Part shown: positions 26,339-36,358 of the stretch, piece after piece
Layout of the letters: every line of letters starts with the position of its first letter
Numbering within the stretch: position 1 is the stretch's first letter
Program-made: the position numbers and the translations under genes
From: Pusillimonas caeni
GTDB lineage: Bacteria > Pseudomonadota > Gammaproteobacteria > Burkholderiales > Burkholderiaceae_B
Assembly (NCBI RefSeq): GCF_003545815.1
Contig: NZ_PDUW01000015.1
Coordinates: forward strand, 1 to 57,840
Direction of reading: 5' to 3'
Length of the DNA stretch: 57,840 nt
The notes under the pieces: generated by a model
The model's database searches: none
The model's input: only the letters and a program-made list of their open reading frames with translations
Told to the model about the DNA's origin: nothing

Positions 26339-27276
26339 GTGCTTGCTCCCGGATAGGAACGCGGATTGAAGCGCGACTCGGCGGCAAGCTGCTGCATCAA
26401 CTCGCGCTCACGGGCGGACAGCTTTGCCGGTACGTCGATCTGGACGATGGCATAGAGGTCGCCATGTTTGCCGGACGAGTCGGGCATGCCCCGGCCCGAC
26501 AGGCGCAGCTTGCGGCCGGCCACCGTGCCTTCGGGGATTTTCATTTCCACGGCCCCGCCCAAAGTGGGGATCTCGACCACGGCGCCCAGCGTGGCCTCCC
26601 AGGGCGCCAGAGGCAGATCGATGGACAGGTCGCGTCCGCCGACCCGGTACAGGCGATGGGGCTGGAACTGCATCGTGACATACAGGTCGCCCGCACGGCC
26701 GCCGTTGAACCCGGCGCCGCCTTTTTGCGGCAGGCGCAGGCGCTGGCCGTCGGAGGCGCCCTTGGGAATGCGTATGCGATAAGTCTTGGGGCTGCGGCGG
26801 GGCATGCCCTGTGCGTCGTAGTCGGGCAGCGAGACGGTAAGGTCGGCCTCGGCGCCGGTATAGACCTGTTCCAGCGTGACCGGCATGCTGACTTCGAAAT
26901 CTTGCCCGTTCAAGGGGCGATGCGCGCGCTGTTGTCTTTCGGCACGCTGCGCGGCCGCGAAAGCGGCCAGAAGGTCGGCCAGATCGACGTCGGAGAAATC
27001 AGCCGATTCTTCATGAAAATGCTGCTGCCACTGGTGCGGCGGGACAAAGTCCTCGCCTTGGGGATGGCGGCCCAGCGCGTCGTAAGCCGCTCTTTTTTCG
27101 GAGTCTTTGAGCGTGGCGTAGGCCTCGGCGACCTCCTTGAACTTTTGTTCGGCGCCGGCTTCTTTGGATACGTCCGGATGGTACTGGTGGGCCAGCTTTC
27201 GATAGGCCTTTTTTATTTCGTCTTGTGTGGCGTCGCGCGCCACTCCAAGGACTTCGTAGTAATCGATGTATTTCAT
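26335..27276 (-). CDS. cbpA: Curved-DNA-binding J-domain protein CbpA
   Basis: A 313-residue DnaJ-family co-chaperone of DnaK. The J-domain (residues 1-70) has the HPD motif in [10 protein letters not shown]. There is no Cys-rich zinc domain, so it is CbpA rather than DnaJ. Two C-terminal substrate-binding beta-domains follow ([12 protein letters not shown] to the end). [11 protein letters not shown] at 27276 fixes the start; the frame is open further upstream to 27423, without homology. Confidence 0.92.
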   Translation of the reverse strand: MKYIDYYEVLGVARDATQDEIKKAYRKLAHQYHPDVSKEAGAEQKFKEVAEAYATLKDSEKRAAYDALGRHPQGEDFVPPHQWQQHFHEESADFSDVDLADLLAAFAAAQRAERQQRAHRPLNGQDFEVSMPVTLEQVYTGAEADLTVSLPDYDAQGMPRRSPKTYRIRIPKGASDGQRLRLPQKGGAGFNGGRAGDLYVTMQFQPHRLYRVGGRDLSIDLPLAPWEATLGAVVEIPTLGGAVEMKIPEGTVAGRKLRLSGRGMPDSSGKHGDLYAIVQIDVPAKLSARERELMQQLAAESRFNPRSYPGAST

Positions 27277-27625
27277 TCCGACTCCCGAAGGGTTTGCCGC
27301 CAGATTACCAACAACGGCAAATCTTGCAAAGCACATGCCCGCCGGCGCGGGACGTCCACCGGCCGGCGCTCCGTTCATGGGCCCTGCCGGCGAGCATCGA
27401 TCGTATTCCGGCCCACGACGCAAAGAGGCGTCGGATCCGGGGCGCCTGCCCTCTGTTGAACCTCGCAGGTATGGGGCTTGCTATGAGGCAGACGCGGGTG
27501 CCCGGGCCGCAGGCCAGGTGAGAGCCCGGACCACCTGTCCAAAGGGCGGCACCGGGCATTCGCACCTTCGCGAGAGCAGAGCAGCGGGCTCTGCTCCGCC
27601 AATTTTTCTGAGAAGGAGTTCGCTC
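27277..27625. other. Gene-free divergent region between cbpA and the CsbD gene
   Basis: No gene is supported. It must hold the divergent promoters of cbpA and the CsbD-like gene. The only clear element is the strong AGAAGGAG before the CsbD start. Composition stays GC-rich and both reading directions give only shadow frames. Confidence 0.5.
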
Positions 27626-27826
27626 ATGAATAAAGACACGATGGAAGGCCAATGGAAACAACTGGCAGGCAAGGCCAAGGCAGCCTGGGGAGACCTGACA
27701 GACGACGAACTCACCAGAACCAAGGGCGACGCCCAGCAGCTGGCCGGCCTGGTGCAGGAGCGCTACGGCAGGACGCGCGAAGAAGCCGAGCGCGAGGTCA
27801 AGGAGTTTTTCGACAACAACCGCTGA
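27626..27826 (+). CDS. CsbD-family stress-response protein
   Basis: A 66-residue hydrophilic protein with the CsbD signature: MEGQWKQLAGKAKAAWG, then LTDDELTRTKGDAQQLAGLVQERYG and a C-terminal REVKEFF. CsbD is a general-stress protein (sigma-B dependent in Bacillus, RpoS-dependent YjbJ in E. coli) of unknown mechanism. AGAAGGAG precedes the ATG. It precedes katE, another stationary-phase gene. Confidence 0.9.
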   Translation: MNKDTMEGQWKQLAGKAKAAWGDLTDDELTRTKGDAQQLAGLVQERYGRTREEAEREVKEFFDNNR

Positions 27827-27834
27827 AGGCGATA

Positions 27835-27953
27835 GAAGCCGGCATCCGACCGGCTTCCGGGCGCCCGCCGGCGCCGTGCCATGACGCGCCGTCGCCGGCG
27901 TAAACAACGGCCAACGTGGCCGCAGAAAGACACTGCGGCATTTGCGTTGGCCG
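27835..27953 (+). promoter_or_regulatory. Two hairpins in the csbD-katE gap
   Basis: GAAGCCGG-CATCCGA-CCGGCTTC (27835-27857) lies 8 bp after the CsbD stop and may act as a weak terminator, although no T-run follows. A second, longer structure pairs CGGCCAACG (27908-27916) with CGTTGGCCG (27945-27953), and inside it CCGCAG (27920-27925) with CTGCGG (27933-27938). The nested stem is in the katE leader and could be a regulatory RNA fold. Confidence 0.45.
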
Positions 27954-28056
27954 CCTCGTATTCAATCTTCACGGCTTTTCCGGTCACGGGCACGGCACAT
28001 GCCCCGGCTGCCGGCGCACGGGCGTTGACACCGTTGCCGTATTTCAGGAGACACAG

Positions 28057-30441
28057 ATGGCTAAATCGACACCGCCTGAACAGGCCGCGCAAGCCGCGGC
28101 GACAGGCTTCAACTCAACCGACAGCGGTCCCGCCCATGATCCTGCCGATGGAATGAAGGACGGCGAGGGGGTGGCCAAGGCCGCCGCCGTGGGCAAGATG
28201 GCCTCGGCCATGCCCCACAATCCCAACAAGCAGGCCGAACACGGCCACGACAATGCACTGGCCCCGCCGGAAGGCGCGACGGCCGAGCCGCCTTCACGCG
28301 ATGCGACCGGCAGCACGTTGGCGGAAAAAAACCATACCGACAAGTATGGCAAGCCGGCGGCTCCCGGCGTCAATGCGGCGGGCGGTTCGCTCGAACGCGT
28401 CCGGGCCGATCCCGAAGGGCAGCCCCTGACGACCAATCAGGGCGTCAAGGTGGCGGACAACCAGAATTCGCTCAAAGCCGGCCTGCGTGGGCCGGCCCTG
28501 CTGAAAGACTTCATCCTGCGCGAAAAAATTACCCACTTCGACCACGAGCGCATTCCCGAGCGGGTGGTGCATGCGCGAGGCTCGGGGGCCCATGGCTACT
28601 TCGAGTGCTACGAGCCCCTGACCGAGCTGACGCGCGCTTCGCTGTTCGCCGAAGCGGGCAAGATCACGCCGGTTTTCGTGCGCTTTTCGACGGTGGCCGG
28701 CGAGAGGGGTTCGAAGGACACGGCGCGCGACGTGCGCGGCTTTGCCGTGAAGTTCTATACCGACGAAGGCAACTGGGACCTCGTGGGCAACAATATGCCG
28801 GTGTTCTTCATCCAGGACGCCATGAAGTTCCCCGACCTGGTTCACGCCGTCAAGCCCGAGCCGCATCACGCCATGCCGCAGGCGGCTTCCGCGCACGATA
28901 CCTACTGGGACTTCGTCTCGCTGATGCCCGAATCCACCCACATGCTGATGTGGCAGATGTCGGATAGGGCGATCCCGCGCAGCTACCGCATGATGCAGGG
29001 CTTCGGCGTACACACCTTCCGTTTCGTCAACGAGCAAGGCAAGTCGACCTTCGTGAAGTTCCACTGGAACCCCAAGCTGGGCACGCATTCGCTGGTGTGG
29101 GACGAGGCCGTCAAGATCTCGGGCGCCGATCCCGACTACAACCGGCGCGACCTGTGGGAAGCGATCGAGTCGGGCGCCTATCCCGAATGGGAACTGTGCG
29201 TGCAGACCTTTACCGAGGAGCAGGCCGAAGCCTTCAGCTTCGATGTGCTGGACGCGACCAAGATCGTGCCGGAGGAACTCGCGCCCCTGCAGCCCATCGG
29301 CAGAATGGTGCTCGATCGCAATCCCGACAACTTCTTTGCCGAGACCGAGCAGGTCGCCTTCTGCGCGGCCCACGTCGTGCCGGGCATCGACTTCACCAAC
29401 GATCCCTTGCTGGCCGGCCGCATCCATTCCTACGTGGACACGCAGATCAGCCGTTTGGGCGGCCCCAATTTCCATGAACTGCCCATCAATGCGCCGCTGG
29501 CGCCGGTGCAGAACAACCAGCGCGACGGCATGCACAGGCAGGCCATCCACCGCGGCCGCTCCTCGTATGAACCCAACTCGCTGGGCGGCGGCTGTCCCTT
29601 CCAGGCGGGCGCCCAGGGCTTCGTGTCCTTTCCCGAGCCTGTGGAACAGGATGAGGTGCGAGGCAAACCCGAAAAATTCGCCGAGCACTACAACCAGGCG
29701 GCGCTGTTCTACAACAGCCAGACCGAGGCCGAGCAACGCCACATCGCTGCCGCGTTCCGCTTCGAGCTCAGCAAGGTGACCGTGCCGGCGGTGCGCCGCC
29801 GCGTCGTGTCCATGCTGCGCAACGCCTCCGAGGAATTGGCGGCGGAGGTGGCTCAGGGCCTGGGCATGGAGCTGCCCGAAGCCATGCCCCGGGCCCTGGC
29901 CAAGCCGCCCAAGCCCGAGGTGGAAGTGTCCCCGGCCCTGTCCCTGACGGCACGCCAGGGCGAGGCCGGCATACAGACCCGCCAGGTCGCCGTGCTGGTC
30001 GCGGACGGCGTGGACGGTGACGCGGTATGGGACGCCACCTATGCGCTGCAGGAGCAGGGCGCCGTGGTGCGCCTGGTCGGCCCGCACATCGGCACCATCA
30101 CTCCCGGGAACGGCCAGGCCATCGATGCCGACGCCTCGCTGGAGAACCATCCCGGCGTATTGTTCGACGGAGTCATCGTGCCGGGCGGAGCGGAGGCGGC
30201 CAAACGCCTGGCGGCGGATCCCAAGGCGCGCGAGTTCCTGACCGATCAGTTCCTGCATTCCAAGACCATCTGGGCCTCGCGCGATGCCGAGGCGCTATTG
30301 CGCCAGGCGGGCATCACGCCGCAGGACGAGGAGCTGCCGGGGATATTCGTTACGGAAAAGAGCGAAGCCAAGGCCTTGCAGAACTTCATTTCCGCCCTGG
30401 GCCATCACCGGCATTTCGAGCGGGAGCGTCCTGCCGCGTGA
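28057..30441 (+). CDS. katE: Large-subunit catalase HPII (KatE)
   Basis: A 794-residue clade-2 catalase. A long hydrophilic N-terminal extension (residues 1-130) precedes the barrel. Active-site His is in [12 protein letters not shown], Asn in [10 protein letters not shown], and the haem-ligating Tyr in [10 protein letters not shown]. The C-terminal flavodoxin/GATase1-like domain, unique to large catalases, starts near residue 640 ([14 protein letters not shown]). ATG 28057 follows CAGGAGACAC. A second, smaller catalase is encoded at 38466, so the cell has both a stationary-phase and a housekeeping type enzyme. Confidence 0.95.
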   Translation: MAKSTPPEQAAQAAATGFNSTDSGPAHDPADGMKDGEGVAKAAAVGKMASAMPHNPNKQAEHGHDNALAPPEGATAEPPSRDATGSTLAEKNHTDKYGKPAAPGVNAAGGSLERVRADPEGQPLTTNQGVKVADNQNSLKAGLRGPALLKDFILREKITHFDHERIPERVVHARGSGAHGYFECYEPLTELTRASLFAEAGKITPVFVRFSTVAGERGSKDTARDVRGFAVKFYTDEGNWDLVGNNMPVFFIQDAMKFPDLVHAVKPEPHHAMPQAASAHDTYWDFVSLMPESTHMLMWQMSDRAIPRSYRMMQGFGVHTFRFVNEQGKSTFVKFHWNPKLGTHSLVWDEAVKISGADPDYNRRDLWEAIESGAYPEWELCVQTFTEEQAEAFSFDVLDATKIVPEELAPLQPIGRMVLDRNPDNFFAETEQVAFCAAHVVPGIDFTNDPLLAGRIHSYVDTQISRLGGPNFHELPINAPLAPVQNNQRDGMHRQAIHRGRSSYEPNSLGGGCPFQAGAQGFVSFPEPVEQDEVRGKPEKFAEHYNQAALFYNSQTEAEQRHIAAAFRFELSKVTVPAVRRRVVSMLRNASEELAAEVAQGLGMELPEAMPRALAKPPKPEVEVSPALSLTARQGEAGIQTRQVAVLVADGVDGDAVWDATYALQEQGAVVRLVGPHIGTITPGNGQAIDADASLENHPGVLFDGVIVPGGAEAAKRLAADPKAREFLTDQFLHSKTIWASRDAEALLRQAGITPQDEELPGIFVTEKSEAKALQNFISALGHHRHFERERPAA

Positions 30442-30461
30442 TTCATATGTACTTTGCTGTT

Positions 30462-30523
30462 CCGCCCGCCCTTGGCCGAGGGCGGGCGGCAGCCGGCATG
30501 AACGCCCTACGCGGGCTCTTTTT
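30462..30523 (+). terminator. Probable katE terminator region
   Basis: A 10-bp stem CCGCCCGCCC (30462-30471) / GGGCGGGCGG (30480-30489) with an 8-base loop, followed by a short stem GCCC-TACGC-GGGC (30504-30516) and TCTTTTT (30517-30523). The second matches a weak intrinsic terminator for katE. The first stem could also stop transcripts of the convergent gene. Confidence 0.5.
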
Positions 30524-30526
30524 GCT

Positions 30527-31690
30527 TTACGATTGCTGCCTACGGATCGACGCCGGGGAGTAAAGCACATGCGGGCCGATCTCGGACACTCTTCTGACAC
30601 CGCAAAAAGCCATGGTGCTCAGCATCTCCTCCCTCAGGATCTGCAGCACGCGGTACACGCCGTCCTCTCCGCCCGCGGCTACCCCATAGAGCCATGCGCG
30701 GCCGGCCAGTACGCCGCTTGCACCAAGCGCGCAAGCGCGAACGATGTCCTGTCCGCTTCGCACGCCGCCATCAAGCAGAAGTTCCGCCTTGCCGCCTACG
30801 GCGTCGACAATGGAGGGCAGTGCCTGCACCGCGGCTGGCGCGCCATCTAGCTGGCGTCCTCCCTGGTTGCTGATACTCAGTGCATCGGCGCCGGCATCGA
30901 TGGCAAGCAGTGCGTCCTCGGCATCGAGCACACCTTTGACGATTAGGCGGCCGTCCCATGCCTCCTTGAGCCGCTTCACCTGGTCCCAATTAATGTCGAG
31001 TACGAACTGGTTCGCATGCCACTTGGCAAAAGAGGCCAGATCAGAGACACCCTTGGCATGTCCGATGACGTTGCCGAAGCCGCGGTTGGAAGTGCGCAGC
31101 ATCGCGAGACACCAGCGAGGCGACGACAGCAGATCCAGCATCTGCCTGGGCGAACGGCGCGGCGGCAGCGTCAAGCCATTGCGAGCATCGCAATAGCGGC
31201 GCCCGGCCACGTGGTAGTCCATGGTGAGTATGAGCGCCTCGCAGCGGGCTTTCTTGGCTCGCCGTATCAGCTTCTGCAAAAAGTCTGTATCTTTCAGCAG
31301 CGAGACCTGCATCCATAGTGGCCCATCCGTATGTTTGCGCACGTCTTCCAGTGAACATACGCTGCCGATCGACAGGCTATAAGGGACGCCGAAACGATGC
31401 GCCGCCCGCGCGCCAAGGATCTCGGCATCGGGCCAGACGAAACCGGCCAGCCCGGTAGGCGCCACCGCCAGCGGCAGTGCGGCTTCGCCGCCCAGTATCG
31501 TGGCTGCCGACGTCACCTGATCGACGTTCTTGCCTATGCGCTGACGAAACTTCAAGGCGGCGAACGCGGCCTCGTTGTCCGCGTAGGTCGAGCCGGTCCA
31601 TGAGCCTGAATCAACGAACTCATAGAACATCTTCGGAATCCGGCGCCGAGCCTGCCGGCGGGCGTCTTCCACGCATTGCAAGGCCTGCAT
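30527..31690 (-). CDS. FMN-dependent alpha-hydroxy-acid oxidase homologue with altered active site
   Basis: A 387-residue TIM-barrel protein of the lactate dehydrogenase/glycolate oxidase/mandelate dehydrogenase family. Typical parts are KMFYEFVDSGSWTG (N-terminus), LPLAVAPTGLAGFVWPD, IVKGVLDAEDA and LLLDGGVRSGQDIVRA (FMN phosphate site). Two catalytic positions differ: the family's SNHGGRQLDGA is SNQGGRQLDGA (catalytic base His to Gln), and QLYV is QVSL (active-site Tyr to Ser). Oxidation of a 2-hydroxy acid by the usual mechanism is therefore doubtful. AGGAG precedes the ATG. An IclR regulator is divergent. Confidence 0.85.
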   Translation of the reverse strand: MQALQCVEDARRQARRRIPKMFYEFVDSGSWTGSTYADNEAAFAALKFRQRIGKNVDQVTSAATILGGEAALPLAVAPTGLAGFVWPDAEILGARAAHRFGVPYSLSIGSVCSLEDVRKHTDGPLWMQVSLLKDTDFLQKLIRRAKKARCEALILTMDYHVAGRRYCDARNGLTLPPRRSPRQMLDLLSSPRWCLAMLRTSNRGFGNVIGHAKGVSDLASFAKWHANQFVLDINWDQVKRLKEAWDGRLIVKGVLDAEDALLAIDAGADALSISNQGGRQLDGAPAAVQALPSIVDAVGGKAELLLDGGVRSGQDIVRACALGASGVLAGRAWLYGVAAGGEDGVYRVLQILREEMLSTMAFCGVRRVSEIGPHVLYSPASIRRQQS

Positions 31691-31838
31691 TCTGTTCTCC
31701 TGAGCCTCGAGGTTATACGGTCGAACTGCGACAGGGCTCGAGAGCGGGTGCGACGGCGTTCATTCCTGGGAAAACGCCTCATCGAGCTTCAATCTTGAGG
31801 GGATTTTAGGAATTTGCGAGACGGAGAGTTATCATCAA

Positions 31839-31853
31839 GTTCACCTGGTGAAC
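31839..31853. promoter_or_regulatory. Perfect 15-bp palindrome, candidate IclR operator
   Basis: GTTCACC-T-GGTGAAC lies 16 bp upstream of the IclR gene and about 150 bp from the divergent oxidase-like gene. Size, symmetry and position fit an IclR-family operator that could control both genes. Confidence 0.65.
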
Positions 31854-31869
31854 ACTTTTTATCGAGGCC

Positions 31870-32685
31870 ATGAGTGCTGTGAGTGCAATCAACGCAAAAG
31901 TGAAGACCATCGATTCGCTTGCTCGCGGTCTCATCGTGCTGCGCCGGCTTCAGCACGAAAAGAGCATGAGCATGCCCGACTTGATGGCGAGCACGGGTTT
32001 GTCGCGGGCTACGTTGCTGCGCATTCTGAAAACTCTGGGGCAAGCGGGCCAGGTGGATCGCAATCCTATGAACGGCCGTTACTTCTCGGTGCCGGACGCC
32101 TCGGCGGCGCCTTCGTTGTCGCAAGCGCGCCGGCTTCTGTCGGAGATTACGGCGCCGGTACGCCGAACGCTGGAGCGCAAAGTTCCTTGGCCCACCAACT
32201 TAGCTGTCCTGGATCGTTTCGAGATGGTGATCCTGGACACCAATACACGTTGCAGCCTGACACCGAACTACCACGCGCTCGGACTCCGGCCTCCTTTGCT
32301 GTTTACTGCCGTCGGCAAAGCTTTTCTGGCCTGGAATAAACCCGCTGACAGACAAGCTTGGATCGACGCTGCGTTGCGCCATCGCAGGGTCGGTGGAGAT
32401 TTCGACTTGGCTTTCCTTGACAAGGAATTGCTCCAGATCCGGCAACAGGGGTATGCCATTTATGACTCCACGCGCGCGGCGCCGAACACGCCCGCCCGAT
32501 ATGGCGCCTTGGCCGTGCCCATTTTTTCAAGCAAGCGCTGCGTGGCAAGCCTGGCCTTGATCTGGATTCCCGAAGTGATGGCGCTGGAACAGATTCTTTC
32601 TTCGTATCTGGCGCCCATGCAAAAGGCTTCGGAAGCCATGTCCCAATTACTCACGGCGCGCGGATTCGAATCAAGCGAGCTGTAG
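31870..32685 (+). CDS. IclR-family transcriptional regulator
   Basis: A 271-residue regulator. The N-terminal winged HTH contains MPDLMASTGLSRATLLRILKTL, and the C-terminal effector domain has GLRPPLLFTAVGKAFLAW and YAIYDSTRAAPNTPARYGALAVPI. It is divergent from the FMN oxidase homologue and lies upstream of boxB on the same strand. Relatives (MhpR/PcaR/PobR-like) often control aromatic catabolism. Its operator is likely the palindrome at 31839. Confidence 0.87.
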   Translation: MSAVSAINAKVKTIDSLARGLIVLRRLQHEKSMSMPDLMASTGLSRATLLRILKTLGQAGQVDRNPMNGRYFSVPDASAAPSLSQARRLLSEITAPVRRTLERKVPWPTNLAVLDRFEMVILDTNTRCSLTPNYHALGLRPPLLFTAVGKAFLAWNKPADRQAWIDAALRHRRVGGDFDLAFLDKELLQIRQQGYAIYDSTRAAPNTPARYGALAVPIFSSKRCVASLALIWIPEVMALEQILSSYLAPMQKASEAMSQLLTARGFESSEL

Positions 32686-32837
32686 GTATTTGAAGGACCT
32701 GCCGTGTCCGGCCTCTTCTTGCTTCAGTAGAGGGAAGGCTTTGCACATATTGAGCTGATGTGTTTTCACTTCAAAGCTTGATTTTTATCAAAAAACCGCT
32801 TCTAGAACGCACTATGATGCCTATTAACGATTAAATG

Positions 32838-32851
32838 TGCATAAAAATGCA
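32838..32851 (+). promoter_or_regulatory. TGCA-N6-TGCA site upstream of boxB
   Basis: TGCA-TAAAAA-TGCA occurs 79 bp before the boxB start in an AT-rich promoter stretch. From memory, TGCA-N6-TGCA is the operator recognised by BoxR/BzdR regulators of benzoyl-CoA pathways in Azoarcus. No boxR is in this window, so the regulator would have to be elsewhere. Confidence 0.5.
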
Positions 32852-32929
32852 TTTTTAGTCGGGGCCGGGAGCATTCCCGTCGAATCAGCCAGTTAGTGTC
32901 GGGCCCAGGCGCCCGCCGGGGAGAACATC

Positions 32930-34423
<1,494 letters not shown>

Positions 34424-34527
34424 CGGTCGGATAACCTTGGCAAGGGAGAGGCCTTCATATCCGGCTCCGCCTCTGTGTTCTTGGCCTGCCTCTGCGGTTG
34501 GTAGTGAGGTTCTTTGTTCTTGATCCG

Positions 34528-34676
34528 TCCCTGCGCTGCGGGGGTGTGCTTGGGCGGGCAGCGGCGGTCGGCCCTTCGGGCACGCCTGTCCCGCTCGTCC
34601 GCCCGTTCGGGCTCCCTTCGCGTGCGCCTGGCTCTCCCACCAATGCCCGCCCAAGCACACCCCCGCAGCGCAGGGA
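34528..34676. repeat. 149-bp element with perfect 33-bp inverted repeats
   Basis: Left arm 34528-34560 (starting TCCCTGCGCTGCGGGGG) and right arm 34644-34676 (ending CCCCCGCAGCGCAGGGA) are perfectly complementary over 33 bp around an 83-bp centre containing further small stems (GCCC-TTC-GGGC; GCCCG-TTCGGGC). No coding capacity. It may be a miniature mobile element or an REP/BIME-like repeat; no target-site duplication is obvious. Confidence 0.85.
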
Positions 34677-34837
34677 CTGCATCGCAGCAAGGAGACGGCT
34701 TGCGTGCGAGGCACGTATCGTATCGGCGGCATGCTGCCACCATGAAAGTCGGTAGCGACTCAAGTACGGCCACCGCAAAGTCACTGATATCGTCACATCT
34801 ACAAAACCACCGGGCGCCGCACCATTCGAAACCATGA

Positions 34838-35057
34838 GGCGTGGGGCCGGTTGATATTTTGGGCGACGTTCGAGCAAGCCGAGTACCCTGTTATTTTCGG
34901 GGGTGCAAGCCCGCAGCTGTCTGAGCGGCACGCTTGGCGGACCACCGGTCCGCCGCCGCGAGTTCTGCGGGCGCCCCGAAAATGATAGGGTAGGAGGGAA
35001 GCCCGGCAAAGCCGGGCCGCAGCGAGCGGCGCCCAAAATATCAACCGGCCCCATGCC
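34838..35057 (+). ncRNA. Candidate structured RNA / nested-palindrome element
   Basis: Five stems nest in 220 bases. P1: 34838-34865 with 35030-35057, 28 pairs. P3: 34884-34902 with 34974-34992, 19 pairs. P4: GCCCGCAG 34909-34916 with 34965-34972. P5: GGCGGACC 34936-34943 with 34947-34954, loop ACC. P2: GCCCGGC 35001-35007 with 35011-35017, loop AAA. The only three departures from Watson-Crick pairing in P1 and P3 are G-U when read as plus-strand RNA (34841/35054, 34890/34986, 34892/34984), whereas a minus-strand RNA would have A-C mismatches. That favours a plus-strand transcript. It may also be a dispersed palindromic repeat. Confidence 0.5.
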
Positions 35058-35224
35058 GCTTCAAGAACTCAAACATGGTCCCACCACATCACAACAACAA
35101 CGACTCGCCAAAAACAAAACGAGTGTCCGATACGCAATCCAGACACTCGCTATCGCCAGAATGCTCTCTCTAAAATCAGACAGCATTCGAACATTGAACT
35201 ACTAGGAGGCCAAGCCCAATAAGA

Positions 35225-35677
35225 TTACTTCGCCTTGTCCCCTTGAGCCGCCTCGCGCTCAGCGATATTGGCCAGAATCTCCGCGCCCCGGTTCGCCGCC
35301 GAAAGCCCGCGGAACAGAAAGGTGAGATTGACCACGTCCTGCATCTCCTTCCAGGTGGCCCCCGCGCGCCGCGCCGCCATGCCGTGCAGAATCGCCGCAT
35401 CGCTGAGCGTAATGAGCAGCATGCCGAACAGCATCAGCTGCGTCGTCTTCACATCGAAGCTTTCCGGATACATCGCATGTTCGCGCATCTGCTCCTGAAG
35501 GTCGACCATCTTCGGATCGAGCGCGCCCGTGACGTTCATGCGCGCCTCGATGCGCGGCGGTACGAAGCCCAACAGCTCTTCATAGATCTTGCCGCGTTCC
35601 TCCGCGGTTTTCTTGGTATCGCTGTATTCACCGATGGATTCGCGGACCACGTCGACGTTGATTCGTTTGGGTAGCAT
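35225..35677 (-). CDS. Carboxymuconolactone decarboxylase-family protein
   Basis: A 150-residue, all-helical CMD/AhpD-family protein. The core LITLSDAAILHGMAARRAGATW is the family helix pair with a conserved His. There are no cysteines, so it is not an AhpD-type CXXC peroxidase and is more like gamma-carboxymuconolactone decarboxylase. It is the last gene of the LigAB-like operon, 15 bp after the isochorismatase gene. A decarboxylation or isomerisation of a ring-cleavage product is plausible. Confidence 0.8.
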   Translation of the reverse strand: MLPKRINVDVVRESIGEYSDTKKTAEERGKIYEELLGFVPPRIEARMNVTGALDPKMVDLQEQMREHAMYPESFDVKTTQLMLFGMLLITLSDAAILHGMAARRAGATWKEMQDVVNLTFLFRGLSAANRGAEILANIAEREAAQGDKAK

Positions 35678-35692
35678 TTGACAGACTCTTTA

Positions 35693-36358
35693 TCAGTTGG
35701 AAGAAATAGGAGAGGGCGCCTGCGACCAGGCCGACACCACATCTTGCGTCGTGCACACCTCGCCGAACAGGAACTGCATGTTCATCAGGCTGGCCTCGTG
35801 AAGATTGGCCGTATGGGAAGCGACTGCGTCCTTGGGCACCACGCAGGTAAAGCCCAGCGAATGGCCCTCGCGGGCTGTGGACTCGACGCAGATCTGCGTT
35901 TGCACCCCGGTCAGCACCAACGTTTCCACGTTGCGGGCGCGCAGTTCCTGCTCGAGTTGCGTGCCTGAAAAGCCGCTGTAATTATGCTTGATGACGACCG
36001 GCTCGCCCCGTTCGGGACTGACGCAGAACCAGTCGGCGCCCCAGGTGCCCGGCTCGCAACACACCGCCGTGATGCCCCGCTGGCGAAGCTTGCGCAGCAT
36101 CGAGGCCGGAATGCGGTCATGGGAATAGTCGGCGCCGATCCACAGCACCGGCACCTTGTGGCTGCGGGCCGCCCTCAGCAAGCGCGACAGATTGTCGCAA
36201 ATGCCTGCGGCAGCGTTGACGTCCTTGCCCATGACTTTGTCGATGTAGCCGCCGGGCGCGCAGAAGTCGTTCTGCATGTCGATGACCAGCAGCGCCGCGG
36301 ACTCGGGCCGCAGAGCCTCGCATAAAGGCCCGTCTTGCACGGTTTGAGCTGTGTTCAT
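35693..36358 (-). CDS. Isochorismatase-family amidohydrolase
   Basis: A 221-residue cysteine hydrolase. The triad is Asp27 (LVIDMQNDFC), Lys124 (VIKHNYSGF) and Cys157 (GVQTQICVEST), the arrangement of nicotinamidase-, N-carbamoylsarcosine- and maleamate-type amidases. It overlaps the dioxygenase gene by four bases (ATGA). In a ring-cleavage operon it most likely hydrolyses an amide or carbamate, suggesting a nitrogen-containing substrate; maleamate amidase is one analogue. Substrate not proven. Confidence 0.84.
   Translation of the reverse strand: MNTAQTVQDGPLCEALRPESAALLVIDMQNDFCAPGGYIDKVMGKDVNAAAGICDNLSRLLRAARSHKVPVLWIGADYSHDRIPASMLRKLRQRGITAVCCEPGTWGADWFCVSPERGEPVVIKHNYSGFSGTQLEQELRARNVETLVLTGVQTQICVESTAREGHSLGFTCVVPKDAVASHTANLHEASLMNMQFLFGEVCTTQDVVSAWSQAPSPISSN

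Larger units (their letters stand above)
34424..35224. other. 800-bp gene-free stretch with two structured repeat elements
   Basis: No gene is supported between boxB and the CMD-family gene. It holds a 149-bp element bounded by 33-bp inverted repeats (34528-34676) and a 220-bp nested-stem element (34838-35057), described separately. Long reading frames here exist only because the inverted repeats are GC-rich on both strands. The end, 35060-35220, is AT-richer, with repeated ACAACAAC-like sequence and no recognisable feature. Confidence 0.7.

Noticed and set aside
34455-35054. 199-codon minus-strand frame and several plus-strand frames in the boxB-CMD gap
   Set aside because: They are translations of the inverted repeats themselves; similar frames appear on both strands because of palindromic symmetry.
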